Below, one piece after another: positions 34,824-43,026 of a stretch of DNA of 64,000 nucleotides. A program made the position numbers and the translations under genes. Position 1 is the stretch's first letter, and each line of letters begins with the position of its first letter. Source of the stretch: Marinisporobacter sp. (GTDB lineage Bacteria; Bacillota; Clostridia; Peptostreptococcales; Thermotaleaceae); NCBI GenBank assembly GCA_025210525.1, contig JAOARP010000033.1:1-64000 (forward strand), given 5' to 3'. The notes beneath the pieces were generated by a model. It saw only the letters and a list, made by a program, of their open reading frames with translations, ran no database searches and had not been told where the DNA came from.

Positions 34824-35717
34824 ATGATGTATTTTACTTTTTTCTGTAGCATAACCTTACTCATCCTTCTATTTTTTTCTCTTATAGATAACAAAAATAA
34901 TAATAAAAGAAAGAGAATTTCTTTGATAAAAAAAGAAGACACTAAAAGTAATCTTTCTTTTATAAAAAGAGTCTTATCTCCAACATTTAAGAAATATAAA
35001 AAAACATTACGAAAAAGTTTTTCTAGAAAAAAGCAGGATCAGCTAGAAATAAAAATTCTTCAAGCGGGAAGTCCTCTTGATATGAGTCCTATTGACTTTC
35101 GCATGATTCAAATGATATTGATGTTTCTATTTCCTGTATCCTCTTCAATCATTGGTATCTTTTTAGGTTTTTCTATTCCTATAATTATTTTTGTGATGCC
35201 TTTTACTATACTATTTGCAGGAGTTCTTCCTAATCTGTATTTATCTCTAAAGGCAAAGAAAAGAAGTAAATCTGCTTTAAAAGAGCTTCCCGATATAGTA
35301 GATCTTCTTACTGTAAGCCTTGAGGCAGGACTTGGCTTTGATTTGGCTCTTCATAAATTAATTTCTAGAAATAATGGAATCATTGCAGGTGAATTCCATC
35401 GCTGCTTAGAAGAAATCCGCCTAGGTAAGCCAAGAAGACAAGCTCTAAAAGAAATTACAAATAGACTCCTTTTAGATGAAATTAACGTTCTAATCAATAG
35501 TATATTACAAGCTGAAAAATTAGGAATCAGTATGGTTCAGATTCTTCGTACTCAATCTATCGAAATACGAAAAAAAAGAAAGCAAAGAGCAGAGGAACAA
35601 GCTATGAAAGCTCCTATTAAAATGCTCTTCCCTCTGGTGTTTTTCATTTTCCCTAGCCTCTTTATTGTTCTTTTAGGTCCTGCAGTTATTCAATTTATCA
35701 ATACTTTTAAAAAATAA
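34824..35717 (+). CDS. tadC: Tad pilus inner-membrane protein TadC
   Basis: 297 residues, also T2SF-like: KELPDIVDLLTVSLEAGLGFDLALHKLI and EINVLINSILQAEKLGISMVQILRTQ, then AMKAPIKMLFPLVFFIFPSLFIVLLGPAVI as the final helix pair. With TadB it forms the membrane platform for CpaF. It is the last gene of the locus; a weak AT-rich stem (AATAATTT/AAATTATT) follows its stop. Confidence 0.9.
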   Translation: MMYFTFFCSITLLILLFFSLIDNKNNNKRKRISLIKKEDTKSNLSFIKRVLSPTFKKYKKTLRKSFSRKKQDQLEIKILQAGSPLDMSPIDFRMIQMILMFLFPVSSSIIGIFLGFSIPIIIFVMPFTILFAGVLPNLYLSLKAKKRSKSALKELPDIVDLLTVSLEAGLGFDLALHKLISRNNGIIAGEFHRCLEEIRLGKPRRQALKEITNRLLLDEINVLINSILQAEKLGISMVQILRTQSIEIRKKRKQRAEEQAMKAPIKMLFPLVFFIFPSLFIVLLGPAVIQFINTFKK

Positions 35718-35736
35718 TTTCTCTATTCAATTAAAA

Positions 35737-35928
35737 TTATTCTAGCATAACATTTACGTCCCTTACTGAGGATACCATATTACTTGAGCAAAATGGACAT
35801 GTAGGATTCTGTGAAGTAGTAAATTCTTTTTGCATCCATCCAATACACTGAGGGCATTGCCATATTTCTACTGATCTTAATTCATATACTTTTTCTTCCT
35901 TTTGTTCCTGTTTTCTTTTTATAAACAT
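35737..35928 (-). CDS. YdjO-like cold-inducible zinc-ribbon protein
   Basis: 63 residues. The pair CPQCIGWMQKEF and CPFCSSNMV gives CxxC-x(19-20)-CxxC, and W-x-C-x-x-x-x-C-x-x-W with S-x-x-P-x-C-P-x-C matches the YdjO family of spore formers. Function unknown, likely a structural zinc site. It converges on the end of the Tad operon; AGGAGA precedes its ATG. Confidence 0.72.
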   Translation of the reverse strand: MFIKRKQEQKEEKVYELRSVEIWQCPQCIGWMQKEFTTSQNPTCPFCSSNMVSSVRDVNVMLE

Positions 35929-36140
35929 AATAAATCTCCTCTCCAGTATAGATATGGATATATTATGTCCCTAAAGCAATCACCACAATACAGGAAAAAG
36001 TTAGTAATTATTTTTCCAAATTTAAGCAGTAATCAACAGGAAAAATACTTATACCAGAATATTTTTTTGAAAATATTTACAAATTCCCGAGAATATAGTA
36101 TCATATATATAGTAGATATTAAAAATTTTCGTTTAATCAT

Positions 36141-36156
36141 CTACTACATGTAGTAG
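36141..36156. promoter_or_regulatory. 16-bp palindrome upstream of the Spo0E-like gene
   Basis: CTACTACATGTAGTAG, a perfect palindrome 32 bases before the start codon. It resembles the TACA/TGTA arms of BlaI/CopY-type operators but lacks their usual two-base centre. Operator role is inferred. Confidence 0.5.
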
Positions 36157-36187
36157 AATGTCATTTTAAAGGGAAAGAGATGGGAAT

Positions 36188-36358
36188 ATGAAAGAAACAA
36201 AAGAAATGAGGCGAAAAATAGAAGATTTAAGAAGCTATTTGTATGATTTAATCAGAGAAAACAAAAACTTAGTTGCAGCAGAGGTAATATTTGTCAGTCA
36301 AGAATTAGATAAAGCACTAAATGAATATGATATGATCATAAAAAAACAGATAGCCTAA
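36188..36358 (+). CDS. Spo0E-like aspartyl-phosphate phosphatase
   Basis: 56 residues. The helical hairpin has an N-terminal helix RRKIEDLRSYLYDLI and then the family signature VSQELDKALNEY, matching the (V/L)-S-(Q/E)-x-L-D-x-x-(I/L)-x-x-Y motif of Spo0E proteins, which dephosphorylate Spo0A~P. Length is normal for the family (about 50-85). GATGGGAAT precedes ATG 36188. A palindrome sits at its promoter and a terminator follows immediately, so it is its own unit. Confidence 0.82.
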   Translation: MKETKEMRRKIEDLRSYLYDLIRENKNLVAAEVIFVSQELDKALNEYDMIIKKQIA

Positions 36359-36375
36359 AAGCTATCCTTTTTTTA
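36349..36375 (+). terminator. Terminator of the Spo0E-like gene
   Basis: GATAGC-CTAAAA-GCTATC followed by CTTTTTTT. The first arm includes the last codons. Confidence 0.85.
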
Positions 36376-36404
36376 TGATTTTTTATTCTGTTTTTTTAAA
36401 TAAT

Positions 36405-37892
36405 TTATTTATAACTAGCAAATTCTATACCATCTATCCATACCGTTGATTGATCATTCAATAGAATAATTTTCACTTGATCTACTTGATCCATATCCTC
36501 ATCAATATTCATCAACTCCCATGCATTCACATTACTAGGCTTGTAAATTACTGATTTTGCACGCCGAATATTTCCATTTTTATAAGTTTCTATTTTCATT
36601 TTTACAGGCTTCATATCATCAGATATAAGCCACATAGATAAAAAATTGGGTCCTTCTAGATCTAAATTTTTAATCGTAATGCTATTTCGTTTATCCTTTG
36701 TTTTTCCAATCTTTATAGCATATTCTCCATTTCTAAAAACATCATAATCCTTTACAATATTTTCATCATAAGCTATATTCAAATCCTCTAATTTTTCATC
36801 CGTAGGAATGGTTATTATTTCTTCTATTTCTTCGCCTTCTTCTGCTTTTGTAATCTTTATTTTTTCAGCATATTCCTTACTCCATTGATTATTTTTATCT
36901 TGTACCTTTAAGACAATATCATATTCTCCCGCTTCTTTAAAATCTACTATTAAATCCTTCGTATCTTTGCTCTCAATGGTTTCATTTCCTTTCTTGACTT
37001 CCCAAGAGAACTGCTTTATATCTTCTAGTTCTTTACTTTTATTAATAAATTGCCATTGATTTTTCATTTTTATTTTTTCAAAATACGCAGTAGGTATATT
37101 GATTACATCTTTTTTGGCAATAGATTGATGCATAAAAGTTATCCCACCGAAGATACTTGCCCCCACAAGGACTAATCCTATAACAACTTTTGTAATCTTC
37201 TTTAAAGACGTATCTTTATTTTTTTTACTTTTTTCTTGATAATCCTTGTTTATATAAAATCCTTTAAAAGTATTATAGATTTCTTCTAAATTGTTATATT
37301 CATTTTTACCACTTCTAAGCTCTTCAAAAAATTTTAATAGCTCTGGAGATATATATTTTTTATAATCATCATCTTCTTCAGGATAAGAAAGAATTTTCTT
37401 TACAACTTTACCAACTTTATTTTGAATTTGTTTAAAACTATCAATATTTATAAAGCTTTCTTCTGCAATAATTACTTCATTACATGCTAATTTTCCTTTT
37501 TGTATAACGATCTGAGACTCATTGATTAAAATGCTTTTAAGACCATGATCGAGTATATCATAGCCTTTAATATTCTTTAGATACTGAAAAACCATACTCA
37601 ATCGACTTTCTACCGTTATCTTTTCTTCTTCAAGATAAGCCTCTAAAGGAATACCTTCTTGGGTTTTAGTAACAACCACAAGGGACTGGTCTAGTTTTTC
37701 TATATGCCTCAAAGTTTTGCATGCTTTTTTTAACTTTCCCATATTCCTTCTTGAACTATCTATATTATGTAATATATTGATAATCACGAACTCATGTGGA
37801 TGGTCTTTTATTGACCCCATCAAAAGCCTTTGCCTGATATTGGTTTCCAATGTTTGAAGAATATTAAATTTATCAACGTATGAATAATTCAT
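36405..37892 (-). CDS. Membrane protein with kinase-like N-domain, PKD-like and sugar-binding-like outer domains
   Basis: About 495 residues, not assignable to one named family. The cytoplasmic part (1-220) reads like a protein-kinase fold without catalytic residues: an N-lobe-like RQRLLMGSI...EFVIINIL, and ILDHGLKSILINESQIVI where a catalytic loop (HRDLKxxNIL) should be, with no DFG. Next is one transmembrane helix (VVIGLVLVGASIFGGITF, about 236-258). Outside are a PKD-like beta-sandwich (DIKQFSWEVKKGNE ... FKEAGEYDIVLKVQDKNN) and a C-terminal carbohydrate-binding-like domain (GPNFLSMWLISDDMKPVKMKIE ... STVWIDGIEF). ATG 37892 follows AAGGAAGG. It stands alone between two terminators. A wall sensor role is conjecture. 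Confidence 0.55.
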   Translation of the reverse strand: MNYSYVDKFNILQTLETNIRQRLLMGSIKDHPHEFVIINILHNIDSSRRNMGKLKKACKTLRHIEKLDQSLVVVTKTQEGIPLEAYLEEEKITVESRLSMVFQYLKNIKGYDILDHGLKSILINESQIVIQKGKLACNEVIIAEESFINIDSFKQIQNKVGKVVKKILSYPEEDDDYKKYISPELLKFFEELRSGKNEYNNLEEIYNTFKGFYINKDYQEKSKKNKDTSLKKITKVVIGLVLVGASIFGGITFMHQSIAKKDVINIPTAYFEKIKMKNQWQFINKSKELEDIKQFSWEVKKGNETIESKDTKDLIVDFKEAGEYDIVLKVQDKNNQWSKEYAEKIKITKAEEGEEIEEIITIPTDEKLEDLNIAYDENIVKDYDVFRNGEYAIKIGKTKDKRNSITIKNLDLEGPNFLSMWLISDDMKPVKMKIETYKNGNIRRAKSVIYKPSNVNAWELMNIDEDMDQVDQVKIILLNDQSTVWIDGIEFASYK

Positions 37893-37985
37893 TGGCAAGA
37901 CCTTCCTTGTATTTTGATTTTCAAGCACATTTTACCATATTCGACAAGAATGCTAAATTTCCTTTAATTATTCATAATTGAAATA

Positions 37986-38016
37986 TAAAAGAGACTATTT
38001 AAAACAGTCTCTTTTA
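37986..38016. terminator. Terminator after the PepT-like peptidase gene
   Basis: TAAAAGAGACT pairs with AGTCTCTTTTA; T-rich on both strands, seven bases from the stop. Confidence 0.82.
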
Positions 38017-38022
38017 TTTGAT

Positions 38023-39132
38023 CTATACAGTTTTAATAATTTCTACCACAAGCTTTGCGCTATTTACCAAATCTTCTATTTTTAAATGTTCTTCTAAAGT
38101 ATGGGCTTTTTTCTCACCAATTCCTAAGTTGATAGTTTTGATACCCTTTCCATTTAAAATATTGGTATCACTTCCCCCACCAGAAGCTTGAGTAAATGGC
38201 TTTAATCCAATGTTTTCACAAGCATTTTTAACAACATTTACAATTTCATCCTTTTCATCAATGACAAAAGCACTATACATTCTCTTTGTGTCTATTTCAA
38301 CCTCTACACCAAATTCTTTTGCCGCTTCTTTAAAGCAATCCACCATATGTGTTGTCTGTTTATCTAATTTATCATTGTCTAAGCTTCTTGCTTCTGCTTT
38401 TATTTCTACTTCTGGACAAACAATATTTGTTACTTTTCCACCCTGAATCACACCAATATTTGCTGTTGTTTCTTTATCAATTCTAAGTAAATTCATACTG
38501 CTAATAGCTTTTGCTGCAACTTGAATAGCACTAACCCCTTCTTCTGGGCATACCCCTGCATGAGCTGGCTTTCCAATTATTTTTGCATTGATTTTATCTT
38601 GAGCAGGTCCTTTTATAATGATTTGCCCTGGCTCTCCACCACTATCTAATACAAACGCACGCTTTGATTGGACTTTCGTATAATCTAAATTTTTAGCTCC
38701 AAATAATCCACCTTCTTCATAAATACTAAATACCACTTCAATAGGACCATGTTCTATATTATTTTCTTTAATCACTTTCAAGGCTTCTACAACAGCAACT
38801 ATACCTGCTTTATCATCTCCACCGAGAATCGTTGTTCCATCACTATAAATAACACCATCTTTAATAATTGGCTTGATTCCCTCTCCTGGACTTACCGTAT
38901 CCATATGACAGCTAAATAGGATGGGTTCAACATCCTTGCTTCCTTGTAATTTAGCGATAACATTCCCTGTATCAGAGCCTACCTGATCTCCTGCATCATC
39001 TACATAAACTTCAAGCCCTATGTTTTTTAATTCTTCTACAATAAAACTTGCGAATTTTCCTTCCTTTTTAGTAGGGCTATCAATTTGAACATACTTTAAA
39101 AATTCATTTACTATTCTTTCTTGATTAATCAT
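38023..39132 (-). CDS. M20 family peptidase (PepT-like tripeptidase)
   Basis: 369 residues. Metal ligands fit M20: FSCHMDTVSPGEG (His, Asp), ILGGDDKAGIVAVVEAL (bridging Asp), YEEGGLFGAKNL (Glu-Glu), VLDSGG (Asp) and SGGGSDTNILNGKG plus AHTLEEH near the end (His). The lid domain lies in the middle (GPAQDKINAKIIGKPAHAGVCPEEG). It hydrolyses small peptides in the cytoplasm. It is 134 bases downstream of abgT, separated by a terminator. Confidence 0.88.
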   Translation of the reverse strand: MINQERIVNEFLKYVQIDSPTKKEGKFASFIVEELKNIGLEVYVDDAGDQVGSDTGNVIAKLQGSKDVEPILFSCHMDTVSPGEGIKPIIKDGVIYSDGTTILGGDDKAGIVAVVEALKVIKENNIEHGPIEVVFSIYEEGGLFGAKNLDYTKVQSKRAFVLDSGGEPGQIIIKGPAQDKINAKIIGKPAHAGVCPEEGVSAIQVAAKAISSMNLLRIDKETTANIGVIQGGKVTNIVCPEVEIKAEARSLDNDKLDKQTTHMVDCFKEAAKEFGVEVEIDTKRMYSAFVIDEKDEIVNVVKNACENIGLKPFTQASGGGSDTNILNGKGIKTINLGIGEKKAHTLEEHLKIEDLVNSAKLVVEIIKTV

Positions 39133-39232
39133 TTTATCTACCTCCCCTTTAAATTTACCATTTATTGTATTCTATTATTTCTTTTATTTTCCTTTATTGA
39201 TCATTAAAAATTTTATAATTATTCCCAATACA

Positions 39233-39257
39233 GAAAGACACCTAAAAGGTGCCTTTC
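39233..39257. terminator. Hairpin between abgT and the PepT-like gene
   Basis: GAAAG-A-CACC pairs with GGTG-C-CTTTC, loop TAAAA. It may end abgT transcription or only reduce readthrough. Confidence 0.7.
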
Positions 39258-39266
39258 TTACTTTTA

Positions 39267-40823
39267 TTACATAGATAAGTGAATAAATGCATCTGGTCCA
39301 ATTGGTGCTCCTGTAACATACCAGATGATCATTAACAATGTCCATCCTATTAAAAACGCTATAGAATATGGAAGCATCGTAGAAATCAATGTACCAATTC
39401 CAGTGTCTTTATCATATTTTTGTGCAAATACTACGATTACTGCAAAATATGACATTAGTGGTGAAATAATGTTTGTACAAGAATCTCCTATACGATATGC
39501 AAGCTGTGTAAATTCTGGTGTAAATCCTAATTGGTACATCATTGGGATAAATACAGGCGCCATGATTCCCCATTTAGCAGATGCTGAACCGATGAATAAG
39601 TTGATAAATCCAGCAACGATGATGAATGCAAGAATCAATGGTAATCCTGTGAATCCAATAGCCTTTAAGAACTTTGCACCACTTACTGCTAAAATAATTC
39701 CCATATTCGTGTAAGAGAAATATTTAATAAACTGAGCCGCAAAGAAGCATAATACTAAGTATCCTCCCATACCACTCATAGCCGTACTCATAGCTTTAAT
39801 TACATCTTTATCATTCTTAATGGTTTTTGCCACAATACCATAAACTAAACCTGGTATTAAGAAGAAAAACATAATTGTTGGAACTAATCCATTATAGATA
39901 AATTCTTTTAAAGGTTTTTCTGCTTCTACTACCTTCAATGCTGCATTTTCAGGTAATGTTAAAAATAGCATCACTGCAACAAAAGCTAATAATGAAAATC
40001 CTGCTGCCTTTAAACCTTTTTTCTCTGTTTCTGTAACTTCCATGCTATCATCTGCTTTATAATCACCTTTGTATTCTCCTAATCTTGGTTCAACAATTTT
40101 CTCCGTTACATAAGTTCCTATAAAGGTAATCAAAAATGTGGATGCCATCATGAAATACATATTTGCTGTTGGTAATATGCTTAATTCAATCCCACCAGCA
40201 GTTAAAGCTTCATTTGTAATCCCTGCTAAAAGTGGATCTAATGTTCCAATTAAAAGGTTAGCTGAGAATCCACCTGATACCCCTGCGAAAGCTGCTGCCA
40301 TACCCGCAAGAGGATGACGCTTAAAGCTTAGGAAAACAATTGCTCCTAATGGAACTAATACAACATAACCCGCATCTGACGCGATATTTGACATAACACC
40401 TGCAAAGACAACTACAGCCGTAATTAATCTTTTTGGTGTGCTAAGTACCAATTTTTTTAGTGCTGCATTGATCATTCCTGTTCCTTCGGCAACACCTACT
40501 CCAAGCATAGCAACTAGAACTGTTCCTAGTGGATGGAATCCTGTAAAGTTTTTCGTTGCTGTATTAATCATATACCTTAATCCTTCAGCATTTAATAAAG
40601 ATATGGCTTCAACAGTTTTGTCTGTTTTGTATTTAGCATCGTAAAAATTAACAGATAACCCTACACGTGAAGCAATCTCTGAAACAATAATTACCGCAAT
40701 TGCTAATAATAAAAATATAGTTACTGGATGAGGTAATTTATTACCTACTGCTTCAACGATATTCAAGAATTTGTTAAATAATCCTTTCTTTGGCTCTTGT
40801 GAAGTTTTTGAAAGACTTGCCAC
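39267..40823 (-). CDS. AbgT family transporter
   Basis: 518 residues, about 11-13 hydrophobic segments. FLNIVEAVGNKLPHPVTIFLLL at the N-terminus, NFTGFHPLGTVLVAMLGVGVAEGTGMINAALKKLVL, GYVVLVPLGAIVFLSFKRHPLAGMAAAFAGVSGGFSANLL and SASAKWGIMAPVFIPMMYQLG all match AbgT. The E. coli relative takes up p-aminobenzoyl-glutamate; others export sulfonamides. AGGAGG precedes the ATG. The adjacent PepT-like enzyme suggests import and hydrolysis of a peptide or aminoacyl conjugate. Confidence 0.93.
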   Translation of the reverse strand: MASLSKTSQEPKKGLFNKFLNIVEAVGNKLPHPVTIFLLLAIAVIIVSEIASRVGLSVNFYDAKYKTDKTVEAISLLNAEGLRYMINTATKNFTGFHPLGTVLVAMLGVGVAEGTGMINAALKKLVLSTPKRLITAVVVFAGVMSNIASDAGYVVLVPLGAIVFLSFKRHPLAGMAAAFAGVSGGFSANLLIGTLDPLLAGITNEALTAGGIELSILPTANMYFMMASTFLITFIGTYVTEKIVEPRLGEYKGDYKADDSMEVTETEKKGLKAAGFSLLAFVAVMLFLTLPENAALKVVEAEKPLKEFIYNGLVPTIMFFFLIPGLVYGIVAKTIKNDKDVIKAMSTAMSGMGGYLVLCFFAAQFIKYFSYTNMGIILAVSGAKFLKAIGFTGLPLILAFIIVAGFINLFIGSASAKWGIMAPVFIPMMYQLGFTPEFTQLAYRIGDSCTNIISPLMSYFAVIVVFAQKYDKDTGIGTLISTMLPYSIAFLIGWTLLMIIWYVTGAPIGPDAFIHLSM

Positions 40824-41196
40824 TATAATTCCTCCTTTTGATAAATTTTAGTAAAATTTTATGATTCTGACAATTTCGCGCCTAGGTATTTTGCATATTT
40901 ATTCTTATAATTGCATATATATAATATCATTTTTAGAAAACTACTTTTACGTACCTATACGCACTTTCTATAATATCATACTTTCAAGCATCTATATTTT
41001 AACTTTTCGTAATGTATACAATGTTGAATTTTTATAAAATTTTATCAATTTTGTTGATCCTTTATTGAAATTTTTGAGTTCCCACATAGAGGACTTGCTC
41101 ATATATTATATAAAGGCTTATGTTCTATTCGTATTTATAGATTTCTCATTTATATATTCAATTTATGATGATCAATCTATAAAAGGAGGTCTATTA
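40824..41196. other. Intergenic region between abgT and the small membrane protein gene
   Basis: About 370 very AT-rich bases containing the divergent promoters. No gene, riboswitch or strong hairpin is apparent. ATGATTCTGACAATT (40861-40875) resembles a degenerate CodY box but has four mismatches. Confidence 0.5.
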
Positions 41197-41367
41197 ATGA
41201 ATGAACGATCTGAATACTATTGTTCGAGGGACAGTCTCCTATTTTTCTTTTTACTAATCATCCTCATATTAAAAGACACACCCTATTGTCGTACACATCC
41301 TACAACATTTCTTTTCTTCTTTTTAAATCTAGTGACTATATTGGGTGTGTTTTATCAAAAAAAATAA
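41197..41367 (+). CDS. Small two-helix membrane protein (56 aa)
   Basis: Not recognised. AAAGGAGG is placed seven bases before the ATG, and a terminator follows, supporting a real gene. The N-terminus (NERSEYYCSRD) is polar; two hydrophobic helices (SLLFFFLLIILIL and TTFLFFFLNLVTILGVFY) are separated by KDTPYCRTHP. Two cysteines lie beside the helices. Such hydrophobic miniproteins are common in spore formers. Function unknown. Confidence 0.55.
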   Translation: MNERSEYYCSRDSLLFFFLLIILILKDTPYCRTHPTTFLFFFLNLVTILGVFYQKK

Positions 41368-41395
41368 GGATGCCGCTAAGCAGCATCCTCATTTT
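41368..41395. terminator. Bidirectional terminator
   Basis: GGATGC pairs with GCATCC, with extra pairing in the loop, and T-rich tails on both strands. It overlaps the last codons of the convergent YibE/F gene. Confidence 0.72.
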
Positions 41396-42509
41396 TATTT
41401 TTTTTCATCATCATACTTGCAACAAAAGCTGTTAATGGAATAGTAAGGACTAATCCAATACTTCCAGCTAACGACCGAATCACTTCTGTAGCAATAATAT
41501 CTAGATTAAGTATTTTTATAATAGATGTTTCATGTGCCATGAATAATAAAAGTAGTGGAATAGAGCTTCCTGTATAAGCAAGGATCAGGGTATTTGTCAT
41601 AGTTCCCATAACATCCTTTCCTACATTCATTCCTGCTGAAAACAATTCTTTCTTTGTAAGAGCTGGATTAGCATTATGAATTTCTTCCATAGCCGAAGAA
41701 ATAGACATGCCTATATCCATTACAGCACCTAATGCTCCCATAATAATACCTGAAAATAAAAGACTTTTAAAATCAAAATTAACCTTTTGTGGGATATTCA
41801 TAAGCATAACAGCTTCTTCACTGCTAAGGCCTGTTAATTTAACCTTACTTCCAATAAAATAGGCAATCAATCCTGCAATAATTACTCCTCCACTAGTTCC
41901 AATAATCCCTGCTATACTTTTATAATTAAAACCTCCAATAACAAACATAGTGATAATTGTTATTGCAATAGAAATAGCAATCGTAATAGGAATAGGATTC
42001 ATTCCTTTTAACATAGCTGGTAAAAGGATTTTTAAAATAGCAAACATCGTAAGAGAAAGAGTGATCACAGCCTTTACACCTTTTGTTTTTCCGATAATCA
42101 TAATGAGTATAATAAACAATATGTATAAATAAATTACATAGTGTTGTCGCTTGTAATCTGTTACAGCTACATCTAATGTACCATCTGTGTATTCATCAAT
42201 GTTAATAACAACTTGATCTCCTTTTTTTACCTCAATGGCATATACATAATTATCTGGTATATTATGATCTATTTCAAAAACTTTTCCTTCATACGTTCCA
42301 CTAGTAACTTTTAGCTTTACAGCTTGACTTTTTTCTGTAAACCCTTCATATTCTTGGATTACTTTTACTTCACTAGCTTCTAAAATCACACCTGTTTCTG
42401 TATAACTTTTAAAATCTTCATACATATTTATCTCATCTTCTGGTTCTCCATAAACATTCAAAGAACATAGAAGAATCAACAAAATCGTCATCCATACTAT
42501 CTTTTTCAT
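41376..42509 (-). CDS. YibE/F-like membrane protein
   Basis: 377 residues. A signal peptide (IVWMTILLILLCSLNVYG) is followed by an extracytoplasmic beta domain to about residue 120, including KVKVIQEYEGFTEKSQAV-like and KKGDQVVINIDEY segments, then about seven helices with GKTKGVKAVITLSLTMFAI, FSGIIMGALGAVMDIGMSISSAMEEI and GMNVGKDVMGTMTNTLILAYTGSSIPLLLLF, the core YibE/F signature. ATG 42509 follows GGAGG by six bases, preferred over GTG 42521. Function of the family is unproven. Confidence 0.88.
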   Translation of the reverse strand: MKKIVWMTILLILLCSLNVYGEPEDEINMYEDFKSYTETGVILEASEVKVIQEYEGFTEKSQAVKLKVTSGTYEGKVFEIDHNIPDNYVYAIEVKKGDQVVINIDEYTDGTLDVAVTDYKRQHYVIYLYILFIILIMIIGKTKGVKAVITLSLTMFAILKILLPAMLKGMNPIPITIAISIAITIITMFVIGGFNYKSIAGIIGTSGGVIIAGLIAYFIGSKVKLTGLSSEEAVMLMNIPQKVNFDFKSLLFSGIIMGALGAVMDIGMSISSAMEEIHNANPALTKKELFSAGMNVGKDVMGTMTNTLILAYTGSSIPLLLLFMAHETSIIKILNLDIIATEVIRSLAGSIGLVLTIPLTAFVASMMMKKNKNEDAA

Positions 42510-42639
42510 ATTTTCCTCCACGTTATCCTTTTTGCTCCTAGTATACCATTTTTTACGTTTCTTGAAAACCCAAGAATCCTTGCAGTATTTTCTAAATATT
42601 CTTTCAAAATAAAAACTATTTAAACATTTTCCATATTTA

Positions 42640-42668
42640 TTGACATTTTTTTAGGACTCTAATACAAT
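42640..42668 (+). promoter_or_regulatory. SigA-type promoter of the cobalamin-riboswitch operon
   Basis: TTGACA (42640-42645), 17 bases, TACAAT (42663-42668). The aptamer begins some 20 bases later. Confidence 0.75.
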
Positions 42669-42689
42669 GTGTTTGACAACTCAATAACT

Positions 42690-42865
42690 TTAACATGGTG
42701 TTATTAATAATCATTAATAACTTAAAAGGGAAGCTCGGTGAAAATCCGACACGGTCCCGCCACTGTAAAGAGGAGTACAGCTATATATATGCCACTGTTT
42801 TATTTTAAAATGGGAAGGAAATAGCTGTATGATGAATCTAAGTCAGGAGACCTGCCATGTTCAAT
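42690..42865 (+). promoter_or_regulatory. Cobalamin (B12) riboswitch
   Basis: Conserved blocks: AAAAGGGAAGCTCGGTGAAA, ATCCGACACGGTCCCGCCACTGTA, a variable arm with AACAGCTAT-type pairing, ATGAATCTAAGTCAGGAGACC and CTGCCATGT, containing the B12 box AGTCAGGAGACCTGCC (42841-42856). AACATGG (42692-42698) pairs with CCATGTT (42855-42861) to close the aptamer. Adenosyl- or other cobalamin should control the transporter gene downstream. Confidence 0.95.
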
Positions 42866-42957
42866 AATACCGTCATAACTTACGCGGATAAGGAGGTGTT
42901 TCGGATTAGCAAGGGACAATTATTGTCTAATTGCTTGTCAGTTACTTATTTAAAATC

Positions 42958-42988
42958 AAACACCTTTTTTAAAAAGGTGCTTTTTTTA
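42958..42988 (+). terminator. Cobalamin-riboswitch terminator
   Basis: CACCTTTTT/AAAAAGGTG then GCTTTTTTT. The upstream GGTGTTT (42895-42901) can pair with AAACACC (42958-42964), a possible antiterminator. Confidence 0.82.
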
Positions 42989-43026
42989 TTTCAAAATCTC
43001 TATGACAAAAACGGAGGAGATCAACT

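Noticed and set aside
35902-36153. Open frame of 83 codons on the plus strand
   Set aside because: No ribosome binding site, composition of intergenic AT-rich DNA, and it covers the promoter/palindrome region of the Spo0E-like gene.
40861-40875. CodY box upstream of abgT
   Set aside because: Only 11 of 15 positions match the consensus, which is common by chance in AT-rich DNA.
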